A stretch of DNA of 64,000 nucleotides from Pseudomonadota bacterium. GTDB lineage: Bacteria > Desulfobacterota > Binatia > Binatales > Binataceae. The notes beneath the pieces were generated by a model. That model searched no databases, was not told where the DNA came from, and saw nothing but the letters and a program-made list of their open reading frames with translations. The DNA is taken from contig JAJPIF010000011.1 of assembly GCA_021324885.1 (NCBI GenBank), forward strand, positions 281,598 through 345,597, in the 5' to 3' direction. The first letter of the stretch is position 1. The number at the start of each line of letters is the position of its first letter. Position numbers and translations under genes: made by a program. Of this stretch, positions 54,891 through 63,990 are shown piece by piece.

Positions 54891-56159
54891 TCAAAATGGA
54901 TAGTTTATTCCGGTGAATATGTTGATGCCGCCCGAATTGCCGGCGTAGCCGAGATCGAGGTAGGCCACCACGTAAGGCAATGCGATGGCGCGAATCCCGA
55001 GCCCGCCCGCGGGATGCAGCTGCGCCAGCGGATCCTGCGTAACGTCATGAAAGACCCGGCCCAGGTCAATGAACGGCGCCAGTTCCGCAATCCCGTGCGT
55101 ATTGAACAGGTCAGCCTCGAATACGCGCGTGCGCACCTCCAGATTCGCCACGAAAACATTGTTGTCGATATAACGTGCGGTACCCCCGCCGCGCCAGGTC
55201 TGTTCGTAGCTGACGGGAAGTCCGAGCAGGCTGCTTTCGCCGGGTCCGTCGCCGCCCAGCCAGCTTCTGGCCCAAAACGGAGCCTCGTTGCCGGCGGGTA
55301 CATAACGTAAATAAAGATGGCCGGCCAGAGTGACGCGTTTGTTAATCGGCAAATAGTGCGTCGCGTCGCCCACGAATTCGGAATAGGAAGATGAGCTCAG
55401 GAAACTGCGATCGGCGATACCGGCGAAAACCGCCAGCAAACCGCCGCTGGTCGGAATCTCCAGCGAATCGCGGGTATCATACGATCCAACCAGCTCATTG
55501 AGCACCTCGGTCCCGCCGTTCAGTCCTTTGACCTGCGGGAACCGCGTCCCGGTGTACGGCAGATTTCCTATCGCACCGCGATAAATCCGCACGAAACGGG
55601 GCTGCTCGCGCAGGGCAATCTGCAGATGGGGCGTGATGTTGAAGCCTAAAATCGCATCGAAATACAGTTGGAACAGCGCATAGTTGGTCTGATTGCCGTA
55701 GCTGGAATGGTTGCCCAGACCGAAAAACCGCTGCGTCGGATCGCGCGCAAACAGCAGATGCCCCTCGAACGACCACCGCTTCTGGCGCGCCATCCCAATC
55801 GCATAGTCGGACTCAATCGAATAGGAGTCCTGCTCCGATCCACCCCCGATGATGTACCATTGGCTGTCGGCCGAAGGATAGGCGAGATAACGAAAGTTCG
55901 CGCCCGGTCCCAGCAGCGTGTTGTAGTTGATATCGGGCGCGATGATGCTCTCGATTTGCGAATTCGCATCAAGCTTGAGGAAAACCGTCATCAACCCAAC
56001 CAGGGTTCCGGCATAGGGATCGGTGACGATTTCGGGAATCGGGATAAGCGGCCAGGTATTCGGATTGGTCAACGAGAAGGTGTCCGCCATCCCCGCTTTA
56101 GCCGTAGCCCAAAATGCCAGCGTGGCAAACGCAATCTTCAGCCATCTGCTCCTCATCAT
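54891..56159 (-). CDS. Omp85/BamA-superfamily outer-membrane beta-barrel protein
   Basis: The predicted protein has 422 residues. An N-terminal signal peptide ends near residue 26 (after AGMA). Alternating hydrophobic strands with aromatic residues follow. The D15/surface-antigen pattern is seen in VANLEVRTRVFEADLF, ELAPFIDLGRVF and the last strand GINIFTGINYPF, which ends in Phe as in outer-membrane proteins. There are no POTRA repeats, so it is a short barrel of the bacterial surface antigen (Bac_surface_Ag) group. The function is unknown. The start is set at the ATG 56159. A GTG at 56171 is in frame. Confidence 0.75.
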   Translation of the reverse strand: MMRSRWLKIAFATLAFWATAKAGMADTFSLTNPNTWPLIPIPEIVTDPYAGTLVGLMTVFLKLDANSQIESIIAPDINYNTLLGPGANFRYLAYPSADSQWYIIGGGSEQDSYSIESDYAIGMARQKRWSFEGHLLFARDPTQRFFGLGNHSSYGNQTNYALFQLYFDAILGFNITPHLQIALREQPRFVRIYRGAIGNLPYTGTRFPQVKGLNGGTEVLNELVGSYDTRDSLEIPTSGGLLAVFAGIADRSFLSSSSYSEFVGDATHYLPINKRVTLAGHLYLRYVPAGNEAPFWARSWLGGDGPGESSLLGLPVSYEQTWRGGGTARYIDNNVFVANLEVRTRVFEADLFNTHGIAELAPFIDLGRVFHDVTQDPLAQLHPAGGLGIRAIALPYVVAYLDLGYAGNSGGINIFTGINYPF

Positions 56160-56434
56160 TTCCACCGTCACCCACCAGGCTGCCTCCGCGCCCCAAACAG
56201 TACCGGTTGCCCAAGACTCATTTGACCTACCTTACCGGCTGGCATCCCGGGTCGCCATCCTGCCGGCCCAATCCACATCGATTTTTGCATCGTGCCCGAT
56301 CGGGTTGACCGACTCCAGATGAGCGCGTGCGTTTAACCTCTGTGGATTCCCGGAAAAACGCCAAAACAACAGCGCGGTTGTGCCGCCGGTTTGAAGGCCG
56401 GGTGTCGAAGTCGTGCATTCAGATTATCGAATGG

Positions 56435-57997
56435 TTAGGGGCCCTCTTCCACAACCGCCCTGCCGGCATTGCGCAGTCCCAGACGCAGCCGGTTAAGCGC
56501 ATTGACCAGGGCCAGCGCGCTGGCCATCACGATATCGCTGTGCGCACCCTGACCGGGCACCGTGACGCCGTTCTGGCGCACCAGGCAGCTCACCTCACCC
56601 AGCGCGTCGGTGCCGCCGGTTATTGCCTTGACCGCGTAGCGCTCCAGGACGGGCTGCACACCGGCTAATTCGTAAATCGCCTTGAAGCATGCGTCCACCA
56701 TCCCGTCGCCGGTGGCTTCGCAGCGCCGCTCCTCGCCGCCGACCCGCATCACGATCTCCGCGCGCGGCGGGGCGCCGTTGGAGGAACTGACACTCAAGCC
56801 GGCCAGTTCGTAAAAGTCGCCGATGCGGCGCGATTCCTCGGTTACCAGCGCCAGGATATCGTCGTCATACACGACTTTTTTCTTGTCGCACAGCGCCTTG
56901 AACTCGGCGAAAGCCTTGTTGACGTCGATGGCGGCGGTGTCGACGCCCAGATGGTTCAGCCGGTCGACGAACGCATGGCGGCCGGAATGCTTGCCCAGCA
57001 CCAGCTTATTGGACGGGATACCCACGTCGGCGGGCTTCATAATCTCGTAGGTGAGTTTGTGCTTGAGCACACCGTCCTGATGGATCCCGGCTTCGTGCGC
57101 GAAGGCGTTGTCGCCCACGATCGGCTTGTTGGGCGGCAGCGGCCATCCGATAACCTGGCACAGCAGGCGGGAGGCCGGATAAATCTGGCGCGTATTGATG
57201 CGGCTTTCGACTCCGAACAGATCCTTGCGCGTGCGCAGCGCCATCACGACCTCTTCCATCGAGGTGTTTCCGGCGCGCTCGCCGATGCCATTGATCGTGC
57301 ATTCGATTTGGCGCACGCCGTTGCTGACCCCCGCCAGCGAATTGGCGACCGCCAGCCCCAGGTCGTTGTGGCAATGGGCGCTCCAGCGGACGCGATCCGA
57401 ACCCGGCACACGGTCGCGGATATAGCTGAACATCCGCCCGTACTCCTCGGGGATCGCGTGTCCGGTCGTATCGGGCAGATTGATCACGGTGGCGCCCGCT
57501 GCGATTACTTCGCGCACCACGTTGACCATGTAATCCCAGTCCGTGCGCGAGGCGTCTTCGCAGGAGAACTCGATATGATCCAGATGCCTGCTGGCCCTCG
57601 TCACCGCCCAAACCGCCGCCGTCAGGACCTCCTCGCGGTTCATTTGCAGCTTGTACTTCAGATGGATATCGGAGGTCGCGATAAAAATATGGATTCCCGG
57701 ATGTTTGGCCTTTTCCACCGCCGCCAGCGCCCGGTCGATATCCAGCTCGCGCGTGCGCGCCAGGCTCAGCACCACCGGCGTGCTCAGCGCCTGCGCAACC
57801 TTGCGCACCGACTCGAAATCGCCCTCCGAAGAAGCCGCGAATCCGGCCTCCACCACGTCAACGTTAAGCCGCTCAAGCTGGCGGGCGATCGCGATTTTCT
57901 CGGCCACATTCATGGTCGCGCCGGGCGACTGCTCACCGTCGCGCAAAGTGGTATCGAAAATACGCACGTAATCCGGACTGCTTTCCTCGGTTGCCAT
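56435..57997 (-). CDS. leuA: 2-isopropylmalate synthase
   Basis: The 520-residue enzyme condenses acetyl-CoA with 2-oxoisovalerate in the first step of leucine synthesis. The HMGL-like barrel has FDTTLRDGEQSPGATM and the metal site HCHNDLGLAVANSLAG. The C-terminal regulatory domain (about 385-510) is present, so feedback inhibition by leucine is expected. GGGAG lies ten bases before the ATG at 57997. The 206 bases before the start hold a leader peptide and attenuator, annotated separately. Confidence 0.95.
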   Translation of the reverse strand: MATEESSPDYVRIFDTTLRDGEQSPGATMNVAEKIAIARQLERLNVDVVEAGFAASSEGDFESVRKVAQALSTPVVLSLARTRELDIDRALAAVEKAKHPGIHIFIATSDIHLKYKLQMNREEVLTAAVWAVTRASRHLDHIEFSCEDASRTDWDYMVNVVREVIAAGATVINLPDTTGHAIPEEYGRMFSYIRDRVPGSDRVRWSAHCHNDLGLAVANSLAGVSNGVRQIECTINGIGERAGNTSMEEVVMALRTRKDLFGVESRINTRQIYPASRLLCQVIGWPLPPNKPIVGDNAFAHEAGIHQDGVLKHKLTYEIMKPADVGIPSNKLVLGKHSGRHAFVDRLNHLGVDTAAIDVNKAFAEFKALCDKKKVVYDDDILALVTEESRRIGDFYELAGLSVSSSNGAPPRAEIVMRVGGEERRCEATGDGMVDACFKAIYELAGVQPVLERYAVKAITGGTDALGEVSCLVRQNGVTVPGQGAHSDIVMASALALVNALNRLRLGLRNAGRAVVEEGP

Positions 57998-58053
57998 TTG
58001 ACTTTTTCTCCCGTCTACGCCGCCAGGATGAGCCGTATCGGGCACCCGGGTAC

Positions 58054-58098
58054 AAAAACGCCCCGGGTGACTTCCTCGGCCCATCACCCGGGGCGTTT
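58054..58098 (-). terminator. Attenuator terminator upstream of leuA
   Basis: Minus-strand arms AAACGCCCCGGGTGA (58098-58084) and TCACCCGGGGCGTTT (58070-58056) form a perfect 15-bp stem with a 13-base loop, followed by a T-run (58058-58054). It lies 56 bases before the leuA start and 24 bases after the leader stop. Its 5' arm can also pair with the antiterminator segment at 58140-58152. Confidence 0.85.
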
Positions 58099-58122
58099 CT
58101 CTCAAGTCTGATGCCTGTTCTT

Positions 58123-58203
58123 TCAGGCCTGCTCAAGCGCGCCCGCGGCGTGGGCCTCACTAAGGCCCAGGCTAAGAGGCAGTGCCAGGAGCAGGTTCAG
58201 CAT
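58123..58203 (-). CDS. Leucine-rich leader peptide of leuA (leuL-like)
   Basis: The minus strand from 58203 encodes 26 residues, M-L-N-L-L-L-A-L-P-L-S-L-G-L then S-E-A-H-A-A-G-A-L-E-Q-A and TGA at 58125-58123. Nine residues are Leu (codons 2, 4, 5, 6, 8, 10, 12, 14 and 23). Leu-rich leaders upstream of leuA control transcription by ribosome stalling when charged tRNA-Leu is scarce. There is no ribosome-binding site, but the start lies six bases from a -10-like element, so the mRNA may be leaderless. A signal-peptide-like reading is also possible, but it stops after 26 residues and is tied to the hairpins. Confidence 0.8.
   Translation of the reverse strand: MLNLLLALPLSLGLSEAHAAGALEQA
58140..58168 (-). 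promoter_or_regulatory. leuA attenuator pause hairpin and antiterminator arm
   Basis: Within the leader frame, GGGCCT (58168-58163) pairs with AGGCCC (58157-58152) around five bases (pause hairpin 1:2). The next segment, CACGCCGCGGGCG (58152-58140), can pair with the first arm of the terminator (CGCCCCGGGTG, 58095-58085) with two one-base bulges, giving the 2:3 antiterminator. The segment lies in codons 18-22, just after the Leu codons. A stalled ribosome would leave it free; a ribosome at the stop would cover it. Confidence 0.75.
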
Positions 58204-58209
58204 GGCATC

Positions 58210-58239
58210 ACTATTTGCGATGATCCAGTTCGGAGTCAA
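58210..58239 (-). promoter_or_regulatory. Sigma-70-like promoter of the leuA leader
   Basis: On the minus strand TTGACT (58239-58234) is separated by 18 bases from AATAGT (58215-58210). The matches are 5/6 to TTGACA and 4/6 to TATAAT. The expected start is close to the leader ATG at 58203. The 5' end of the transcript is inferred, not shown. Confidence 0.55.
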
Positions 58240-58271
58240 CCCCCGGTGGACGGTCAAATCACACCCGCATG

Positions 58272-59360
58272 CTATTCGAACATCAGGACGCTGCGGGCGA
58301 CTTCGCCGGCCTTCATCGCGCGGAAGGCCTCGTTGATGTCCTCGATTTTGCCCCTGCGGCTGATCATGTCGTCCAGGTTGAGGCGGCCGTCGAGATAGAA
58401 GTTGATGTATTTCGGCATGTCGATGCGGAAGCGATTGGAGCCCATCAGCGTGCCTTGGATTTTGCGCTCGGACAAAAACGCGGCGCCGTCCAGTTCAACC
58501 TTCTGCCCGAACGGGATCATGCCGATAATCGTTGCGGTGCCGCCGGGCCGGATACATTCGAAGCACTGTTCGGCCAGCTTTTTCAGCCCCACCGCTTCAA
58601 AGGAATAGTCCGCGCCGCGCCCGCCGGTCAGGGCCTTGATCTCCTTGACCGGATCGGTGTTGGACGCGTCAATCGTGTGCGTGGCGCCGAACTTGCGCGC
58701 CATCGCCAGCTTGTTTTCGAACTGATCGACCGCAAAGATGCGTCCGGCGCCGGCAATCCGCGCGCCCTGGATAGCGGAAATCCCCACCCCACCGCAGCCG
58801 AACACCACCACATCGGACCCCGGTTCGATCTTCGCCGTGTTCAGCACCGCGCCGACTCCTGTGGTCACCCCGCACCCGATCAAGGCGGCGCGATCGAGGC
58901 CTATTTTGTCGGTGATTTTCACCACTGCATTCTCATGCACCAGCATCTTCTCGGCGAAAGTCCCGAGCGTGGCCAGCGTATGGACCGGCTTGCCGTTTTG
59001 CGACAGGCGGGGTTTTTCCTCCTTGCCCCGCAGACCGGCGCTGGCGTTGACGCAGAGGTTGGGATGGCCGGTCAGGCACTGGTCGCAGTAACCGCAGAAC
59101 ACCGACACGCAGGAAATCACGTGATCACCCGGCTTGACGTAGGTGACGCCCTTGCCGGTCGCCTCGACGATGCCCGCGCCTTCGTGGCCGAGCACGGCGG
59201 GAGCGGGATGGGGCCACAGACCTTCACTGAAATGCAGGTCGCTGTGGCATACGCCCGTCGCCACCATCCGCACCAGCACCTCGTGTTCGCGCGGCTGATC
59301 GATATCAACCTGCTCGATCGTGAGCGGTTGGTGGGCGCCATGGAAAATTGCAGCTTTCAT
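58272..59360 (-). CDS. Zinc-dependent alcohol dehydrogenase (class III-like, MDR family)
   Basis: The 362-residue enzyme has catalytic zinc ligands in TGVCHSDLH and in GHEGAG. A structural zinc site is CGYCDQCLTGHPNLC. The NAD site is VVFGCGGVGISAIQGARIAG. It resembles the AdhC/mycothiol-dependent group and similar long-chain or formaldehyde-linked enzymes. The substrate is not identified. GGGGAG lies about six bases before the ATG at 59360. It lies upstream of the leuA leader on the same strand. Confidence 0.88.
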   Translation of the reverse strand: MKAAIFHGAHQPLTIEQVDIDQPREHEVLVRMVATGVCHSDLHFSEGLWPHPAPAVLGHEGAGIVEATGKGVTYVKPGDHVISCVSVFCGYCDQCLTGHPNLCVNASAGLRGKEEKPRLSQNGKPVHTLATLGTFAEKMLVHENAVVKITDKIGLDRAALIGCGVTTGVGAVLNTAKIEPGSDVVVFGCGGVGISAIQGARIAGAGRIFAVDQFENKLAMARKFGATHTIDASNTDPVKEIKALTGGRGADYSFEAVGLKKLAEQCFECIRPGGTATIIGMIPFGQKVELDGAAFLSERKIQGTLMGSNRFRIDMPKYINFYLDGRLNLDDMISRRGKIEDINEAFRAMKAGEVARSVLMFE

Positions 59361-59466
59361 ATCATTCTCCCCGCGGATGAAGTTGGCCCCGAACCACAGC
59401 GGCTCAAGGCTATCGCCGCAGACCATACCTCTTTCGCCCGCGCAATCGCCAGCGAGACAGTCATTT

Positions 59467-59895
59467 TTAATGAGGAGAGGGTCGCGGCGAGGGCGCGGCG
59501 GAGGCATCGGCGCTCATCCGAACTTCGCCGTTAAAGGACGCCCCTTCGCAGATGGTCAGCGAATTGGCCTGGATACGACCGTTGACGCGCGCTGCCGGTC
59601 CCAGCACCACCTGGACGGCGCCGATTACGTCGCCGCGCACTTCGCCCAAAATTAGCAGGCGCGGCGCCCTGATCTTGCCCTCGATAATGCCTTCCGCCGT
59701 CACCACCAGCAGTTCGACCGAGCTGACCTCGCCGCGGAACCGGCCCTCGATCCGCACCGGCTCCTGGAAAATCAGCTTGCCTGAAATATTGGTGTTGCGG
59801 CCCACCGCCACCCGGGTGCGTTCGTCCACCCAGGCCTGTATCGGCGGGCGAGGAACCTGCGCCGTTGGCATCGGTGGATCAAAGGCCTGGCTCAT
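59467..59895 (-). CDS. Bactofilin-family cytoskeletal protein
   Basis: The 142-residue protein has a beta-helical core (about 28-128) with the bactofilin repeat pattern: VGRNTNISGKLIFQEPVRIEG, then LLILGEVRGDVIG and VNGRIQANSLTI. Short flexible tails rich in Pro and Ala lie on both sides. Bactofilins form filaments at the inner membrane and take part in cell shape or stalk formation. It lies between the alcohol dehydrogenase and the ABC ATPases, all on the minus strand. Confidence 0.88.
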   Translation of the reverse strand: MSQAFDPPMPTAQVPRPPIQAWVDERTRVAVGRNTNISGKLIFQEPVRIEGRFRGEVSSVELLVVTAEGIIEGKIRAPRLLILGEVRGDVIGAVQVVLGPAARVNGRIQANSLTICEGASFNGEVRMSADASAAPSPRPSPH

Positions 59896-59949
59896 TGACG
59901 GCTACCTGTTTCTGCACTCGCTTGGCGTCGCGCTCAGCTTAGCCCTACT

Positions 59950-60987
59950 TTATGGCGCCGGAAAGACATGACAGGCGACCGCATGTCCGGCAGCTCCCGT
60001 TTCCAAAGGTGGCGTGACTTTGCTGCACACGTCCCTGGCATACGGGCAGCGCGGATGGAAACTGCATCCCGACGGCGGATCGACCGGGCTGGGCATCTCC
60101 CCGGGCAGGCGGATTTGCTCGCTTTTGGCCCGCGGATCGATCGACGGCACCGCCGAGAGCAGGGCGCGCGTATAAGGATGGCGCGGGTTGCCGTATATCT
60201 GCTCGCTGCTGCCCAATTCGACGATCTTGCCCAAATACATGATCGCCACGCGCCGGCTGATGTGCTCCACCACCCGCAAATCGTGTGCGATGAACAGGTA
60301 GGTGAGCTTGAGCTGTTCCTGAAGGTCCTGGAGCAGGTTTATGATCTGGGCCTGGATTGAAACGTCCAATGCCGACACCGGTTCGTCCAGCACCACAAAG
60401 CGCGGATTGACCGCCAACGCGCGCGCGATACCGATACGCTGGCGCTGCCCGCCGGAAAATTCATGCGGATAACGCGAGAGCGCGTCGGCCTGCAGCCCGA
60501 CCATCCGCAGCAGTTCGACCAGCCGTTCCTGCTTCTCACGCCCCCTGGCCAGATGGTGAATGTCGATGCCTTCGCCGACGATCGCTGCGACCCGCATGCG
60601 CGGATTGAGCGAGGCGTAGGGGTCCTGGAAAACGATCTGCATCTCGCGGCGCAGCTGGCGCAGCTCGCGCCGTCCCAGCGTGGAAAGATCGCGCCCGTCG
60701 AAAATAACCCTTCCGCTGGTGGGTTCGAGCAGACGCAGGATCAGCCGTCCCAGCGTTGATTTTCCCGATCCCGATTCCCCCACCAGGCCCATCGTTTCGC
60801 CCGCTTCGATCGCCAGATTGATGCCGTCCACCGCCTTGACCGTCAGACGCCGGCGCGCAAATAAACCCTCGTTCCCCACCGGAAATTCCTTGGCCAGGTT
60901 CTCAGCGACAACGAGCGCCCCGGCCGCGCTGGGAGTGGTTAGCGGCGGTGCTGTTATTGAGCTTTCAGACACGGATACAGGCGACAT
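59950..60987 (-). CDS. Oligopeptide/dipeptide ABC transporter ATP-binding protein (DppF/OppF-like)
   Basis: The 345-residue protein has Walker [10 protein letters not shown], signature [15 protein letters not shown] and Walker [13 protein letters not shown]. The C-terminal oligopeptide-family extension with [14 protein letters not shown] is present, which can bind a cluster or metal. It would energise uptake of peptides, nickel or sugars. No permease genes are adjacent. Its start overlaps the end of the upstream ATPase gene by 23 bases. Confidence 0.9.
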   Translation of the reverse strand: MSPVSVSESSITAPPLTTPSAAGALVVAENLAKEFPVGNEGLFARRRLTVKAVDGINLAIEAGETMGLVGESGSGKSTLGRLILRLLEPTSGRVIFDGRDLSTLGRRELRQLRREMQIVFQDPYASLNPRMRVAAIVGEGIDIHHLARGREKQERLVELLRMVGLQADALSRYPHEFSGGQRQRIGIARALAVNPRFVVLDEPVSALDVSIQAQIINLLQDLQEQLKLTYLFIAHDLRVVEHISRRVAIMYLGKIVELGSSEQIYGNPRHPYTRALLSAVPSIDPRAKSEQIRLPGEMPSPVDPPSGCSFHPRCPYARDVCSKVTPPLETGAAGHAVACHVFPAP

Positions 60988-61927
60988 AATGCTGCGGACG
61001 TTTGGCCTCCAACGGTGGAGCGACACGGCTGCAATCGTCAACCGCCATCGGGCAGCGCGGATGGAAACGGCATCCGGGCGGCGGATCTGCCGGATCGGGA
61101 ATCGTGCCGGGAATCGCCTGCAGCCGGCGATGCTTGAGGCCACCGGCGCCGGGAATCGACTGCAGCAAGGCGCGAGTGTAGGGGTTGAGCGGATTGGCGA
61201 ACAACTCGCCCGCCGCGGCCTGTTCCATCACCCGCGAGGAATAAAGGATCGTTACGTCATCAGCATACTCCGCGACGATTCCCAGATCGTGCGTGACCAG
61301 CAGGACGGCGAGTTCAAACTGCTCCTGCAGTTCACGGATGAGGTCGAGAATCTGCTTTTGGATCGTCACGTCGAGCGCAGTCGTCGGTTCGTCGGCAATC
61401 AGCAATTTAGGCCTGCACGACAGCGCCATCGCAATCATCACCCGCTGACGCATCCCGCCCGAGAGCTGATGGGGATAGTCGTCGACCCGCCGCTCGGGGT
61501 CGGCGATTTTCACCACCCGCAGCATCTCGATCGCGCGCTGGCGCGCCTCGGCGCGGGAGGTCCGCTGATGGAGCCGGACGGCCTCGGCAATCTGGCTGCC
61601 GATGGTGAAGACAGGATTGAGCGAGGTCATCGGCTCCTGGAAAATCATGGCGATTTTGGCGCCGCGCACCCGCCGCATCTCCTCCTCGCTCAATTCCAGC
61701 AGATTGCGCCCGTCGAACTCGATTCTTCCGCCCACCACCCGGGCGCGTTCAGGCAGCAGCCGCATAATCGAAAGCGCGGTGATAGTCTTGCCCGATCCGG
61801 ACTCGCCCACCAAACCCATCAGGCGGCCCGGCGCAATCGAGAGCCCTACGTGGTCGACCACGCGCACCTCGCCGCGTTCGGTGAAAAAAGAAGTTTGCAA
61901 ATCCTTGATTTCCAGCAGCGGGCGCAT
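60965..61927 (-). CDS. Oligopeptide/dipeptide ABC transporter ATP-binding protein (DppD/OppD-like)
   Basis: This 320-residue ATPase forms a pair with the one downstream. Walker A is GESGSGKTI, the signature is [15 protein letters not shown] and Walker B is [12 protein letters not shown]. The C-terminal Cys motif is [14 protein letters not shown]. Together the two form the NBD heterodimer of a Dpp/Opp importer. The permeases and binding protein are absent from the window. Upstream is the acyl-CoA dehydrogenase gene. Confidence 0.9.
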   Translation of the reverse strand: MRPLLEIKDLQTSFFTERGEVRVVDHVGLSIAPGRLMGLVGESGSGKTITALSIMRLLPERARVVGGRIEFDGRNLLELSEEEMRRVRGAKIAMIFQEPMTSLNPVFTIGSQIAEAVRLHQRTSRAEARQRAIEMLRVVKIADPERRVDDYPHQLSGGMRQRVMIAMALSCRPKLLIADEPTTALDVTIQKQILDLIRELQEQFELAVLLVTHDLGIVAEYADDVTILYSSRVMEQAAAGELFANPLNPYTRALLQSIPGAGGLKHRRLQAIPGTIPDPADPPPGCRFHPRCPMAVDDCSRVAPPLEAKRPQHYVACIRV

Positions 61928-62074
61928 CGTCCGGGTTACAGGGTATCATCGCGGCCCCGCTTATCTCCAGCAGGGTTCCCCCCCAAGTTGCGCCAGCCGC
62001 CGCCAAACCGCGCGACTGCCTTTTGGTAGGGCGGGCCGCCGGGCTGACGCGCACGGGCTGCCGCGCAACCCTTA

Positions 62075-63256
62075 TCAATCCGGCCCTTTGGGCATCTTGA
62101 GCCCGCGCTGCGCGATAATATTTTTCTGGATCTGCGAGGTGCCGCCGCCGATCATCAGGCCCATCCCGACCATCAGATTCATCGGCCAGTAGCCGCGGTC
62201 GGGCGCGCGCTCCTCGCCCTTCAGCAGCGGCGCATAGTTGCCTTCCATCTCCAGCGCCGTCTTGGTCATCTCGTAGGTAAGCTCACTGCCCACCAGCTTG
62301 TTGACCAGGCTCTCGACTCCGCGCGGGCGTTTATGAATGGTATCGGTGAGCAGGCGCAGATTGTGCAGGCGCATCGCCTCGACCGTGATCTGGTAGTCCA
62401 CGAGGCGCTGGCGGAAGAGCGGCTGTTTGATCAGCGCGGTGCCGCCGCGCTTCATATTGCGCGCCAGTTCGAGCAGCCGGTTGAAGACCTGCTTGTTACC
62501 CTCCGCCGCGCCGCCCAGGTTGCGCTCATTATAAAGGGTGTCGTTGGCGACTCTCCAACCGTCGTTGAGTTCGCCGACCAGGTTCTCGCGCGGAACCCGG
62601 ACATTATCGAAAAAGACCTCGCTGAAACCCCGATCGCCGGTCATCTGCACCAGCGGGCGCACCGTGATACCGGGGCTTTTCATGTCGATTAGAAGATAGG
62701 AGATTCCGCGATGCTTGGGGGCGGCCGGATCGGTGCGCACCAGCGCGAACATCCGATCGGCATAGCGGCTGCGCGAGGTCCAGACCTTCTGCCCGTTGAC
62801 CACGAAATGATCGCCCTTGAGTTCGGCACGCGTGCGCAGCGAGGCCAAATCGGAACCGGCGCCGGGCTCCGAATAGCCCTGGCACCAGATTTCCTCCGCC
62901 CGCAGCATCGGCGGCAGATAGCGGCGCTTCTGTTCCTCAGTGCCGAAAGTGAGGAGGGTCGGGCCCAGCAGGTTGATCGCCTGCGCGCCGATCACGCCCG
63001 GCGCGCGCGCCCGCGCCAGTTCGTCGTTGACGATAAACTGGCGCATCGGGTCCAGTTCCTGGCCGCCGTAAGCCTTGGGCCAGGCCAGCGCCAAGTAACC
63101 CGCCTCGTAGAGCATGCGCTGCCATTTCTTGCTCCATTCGATCCCGCTGATTTTGCCGGCGCGCCGCTCCGCCATCACCTTGGGCAGATTGTGCGCCAGC
63201 CACGCTCTGACCTGCTGGCGATACGCTTCTTCTTCAGGGAGCAGATTCAGATCCAT
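62075..63256 (-). CDS. Acyl-CoA dehydrogenase
   Basis: The 393-residue FAD enzyme has the typical layout: helical N-terminus (to about 125), beta domain with [16 protein letters not shown] and VNGQKVWTS, then a four-helix bundle. The catalytic base equivalent lies in the C-terminal bundle. The usual Glu may be shifted, as in other acyl-CoA dehydrogenases with this pattern. The substrate chain length is unknown. AGGAAAT lies about nine bases before the ATG at 63256. It lies upstream of the Dpp ATPases. Confidence 0.9.
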   Translation of the reverse strand: MDLNLLPEEEAYRQQVRAWLAHNLPKVMAERRAGKISGIEWSKKWQRMLYEAGYLALAWPKAYGGQELDPMRQFIVNDELARARAPGVIGAQAINLLGPTLLTFGTEEQKRRYLPPMLRAEEIWCQGYSEPGAGSDLASLRTRAELKGDHFVVNGQKVWTSRSRYADRMFALVRTDPAAPKHRGISYLLIDMKSPGITVRPLVQMTGDRGFSEVFFDNVRVPRENLVGELNDGWRVANDTLYNERNLGGAAEGNKQVFNRLLELARNMKRGGTALIKQPLFRQRLVDYQITVEAMRLHNLRLLTDTIHKRPRGVESLVNKLVGSELTYEMTKTALEMEGNYAPLLKGEERAPDRGYWPMNLMVGMGLMIGGGTSQIQKNIIAQRGLKMPKGPD

Positions 63257-63583
63257 CGAATATTTCCTGCCGGCCGGATTGGTAAGGCCGAGTTGAAAAG
63301 ATCAGTAGCACACTGGCGGCGAGCTAAAAAACACCGGCCATAATCTCCCCGCCCGCCCAGGATGGGCAATGCGTGCGGATTTTTCTTATCCGCAAGCGAG
63401 AGGAACCAAAGGTGAAAGCGCGCGGCGCTGTTTTTTTAGCACCCGCGCAGCCTGATTCTGAGGCGCGGCCACCACAACGCGACCTCCCGACTGTCCACGG
63501 CCAGACGGCGTAGCCGCGTCAGCGGCTTTCCTGTAAGAATGCCGAATCATGGGCACGGCACCTTGAAGCGGCTGCGCCAGCGC
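63257..63583. other. Intergenic region between acyl-CoA dehydrogenase and tRNA-Leu
   Basis: The region of 327 bases has no convincing gene. A 7-bp stem TGCGGAT/ATCCGCA with a seven-base T-rich loop lies near 63376-63396. It must contain promoters for the dehydrogenase (minus) and the tRNA (plus). Confidence 0.4.
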
Positions 63584-63672
63584 GCCGGGGTGGTGGAAGG
63601 GGTAGACACAGAGGACTTAAAATCCTCTGGGAGGCAACTCCCGTGCGGGTTCGAGTCCCGCCCCCGGCACCA
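63584..63672 (+). tRNA. tRNA-Leu (anticodon UAA)
   Basis: The acceptor arms GCCGGGG (63584-63590) and CCCCGGC (63662-63668) match, with the anticodon stem GAGGA and TCCTC around CTTAAAA, giving anticodon TAA. A long variable arm (GGGAGGCAACTCCC) marks a class II tRNA such as leucine. The T arm is GCGGG, TTCGAGT, CCCGC. CCA (63670-63672) is encoded. An IS3-type remnant follows directly. Confidence 0.95.
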
Positions 63673-63990
63673 AGAAGCTCTATCGCATCTATCGCGAGGA
63701 AAGGCTCGATGCTGGTCGCTCGACTTCGTCGCGGACGCGCTGGGCGACGGCCGCCGCTTTCGCATCCTGTGCGTGGTCGACGACTTCAGCCGCGAATGCC
63801 TGGCCTGCGTGGTCGATACCTCAGCCTGGCCGCCGCGCGGGCGACCATCGCAGCCTGGCGCGACGATTACAACCATTGCCGCCCGCATTCGAGCCTCGGC
63901 GCGCTGACGCCATTCGAGTTCGCACGGCTCAAAACGGAGAGACAGATTCCGCCCCCTGCGGGGGAAAATCACAACCGACTCTACTTATGA
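63673..63990 (+). mobile_element. Degenerate IS3-family transposase (OrfB) remnant
   Basis: Directly after the tRNA CCA, pieces of a DDE transposase of the IS3 type occur in different frames. KLYRIYREE is in one frame, WSLDFVADALGDGRRFRIL then CVVDDFSRECLACVVDTS in a second, and AAWRDDYNHCRPHSSLGALT in a third, ending at a stop near 63990. The WSLDFV and DDFSRE blocks are parts of the catalytic core. The pieces between are deleted, so the gene is dead. It may extend beyond the window. Confidence 0.8.

Noticed and set aside
58123..58203. The Leu-rich frame as the signal peptide of a truncated secreted protein
   Set aside because: It does resemble a signal peptide, but it stops after 26 codons, no further secreted sequence follows in any frame, and its position over the hairpins before leuA fits an attenuator better.
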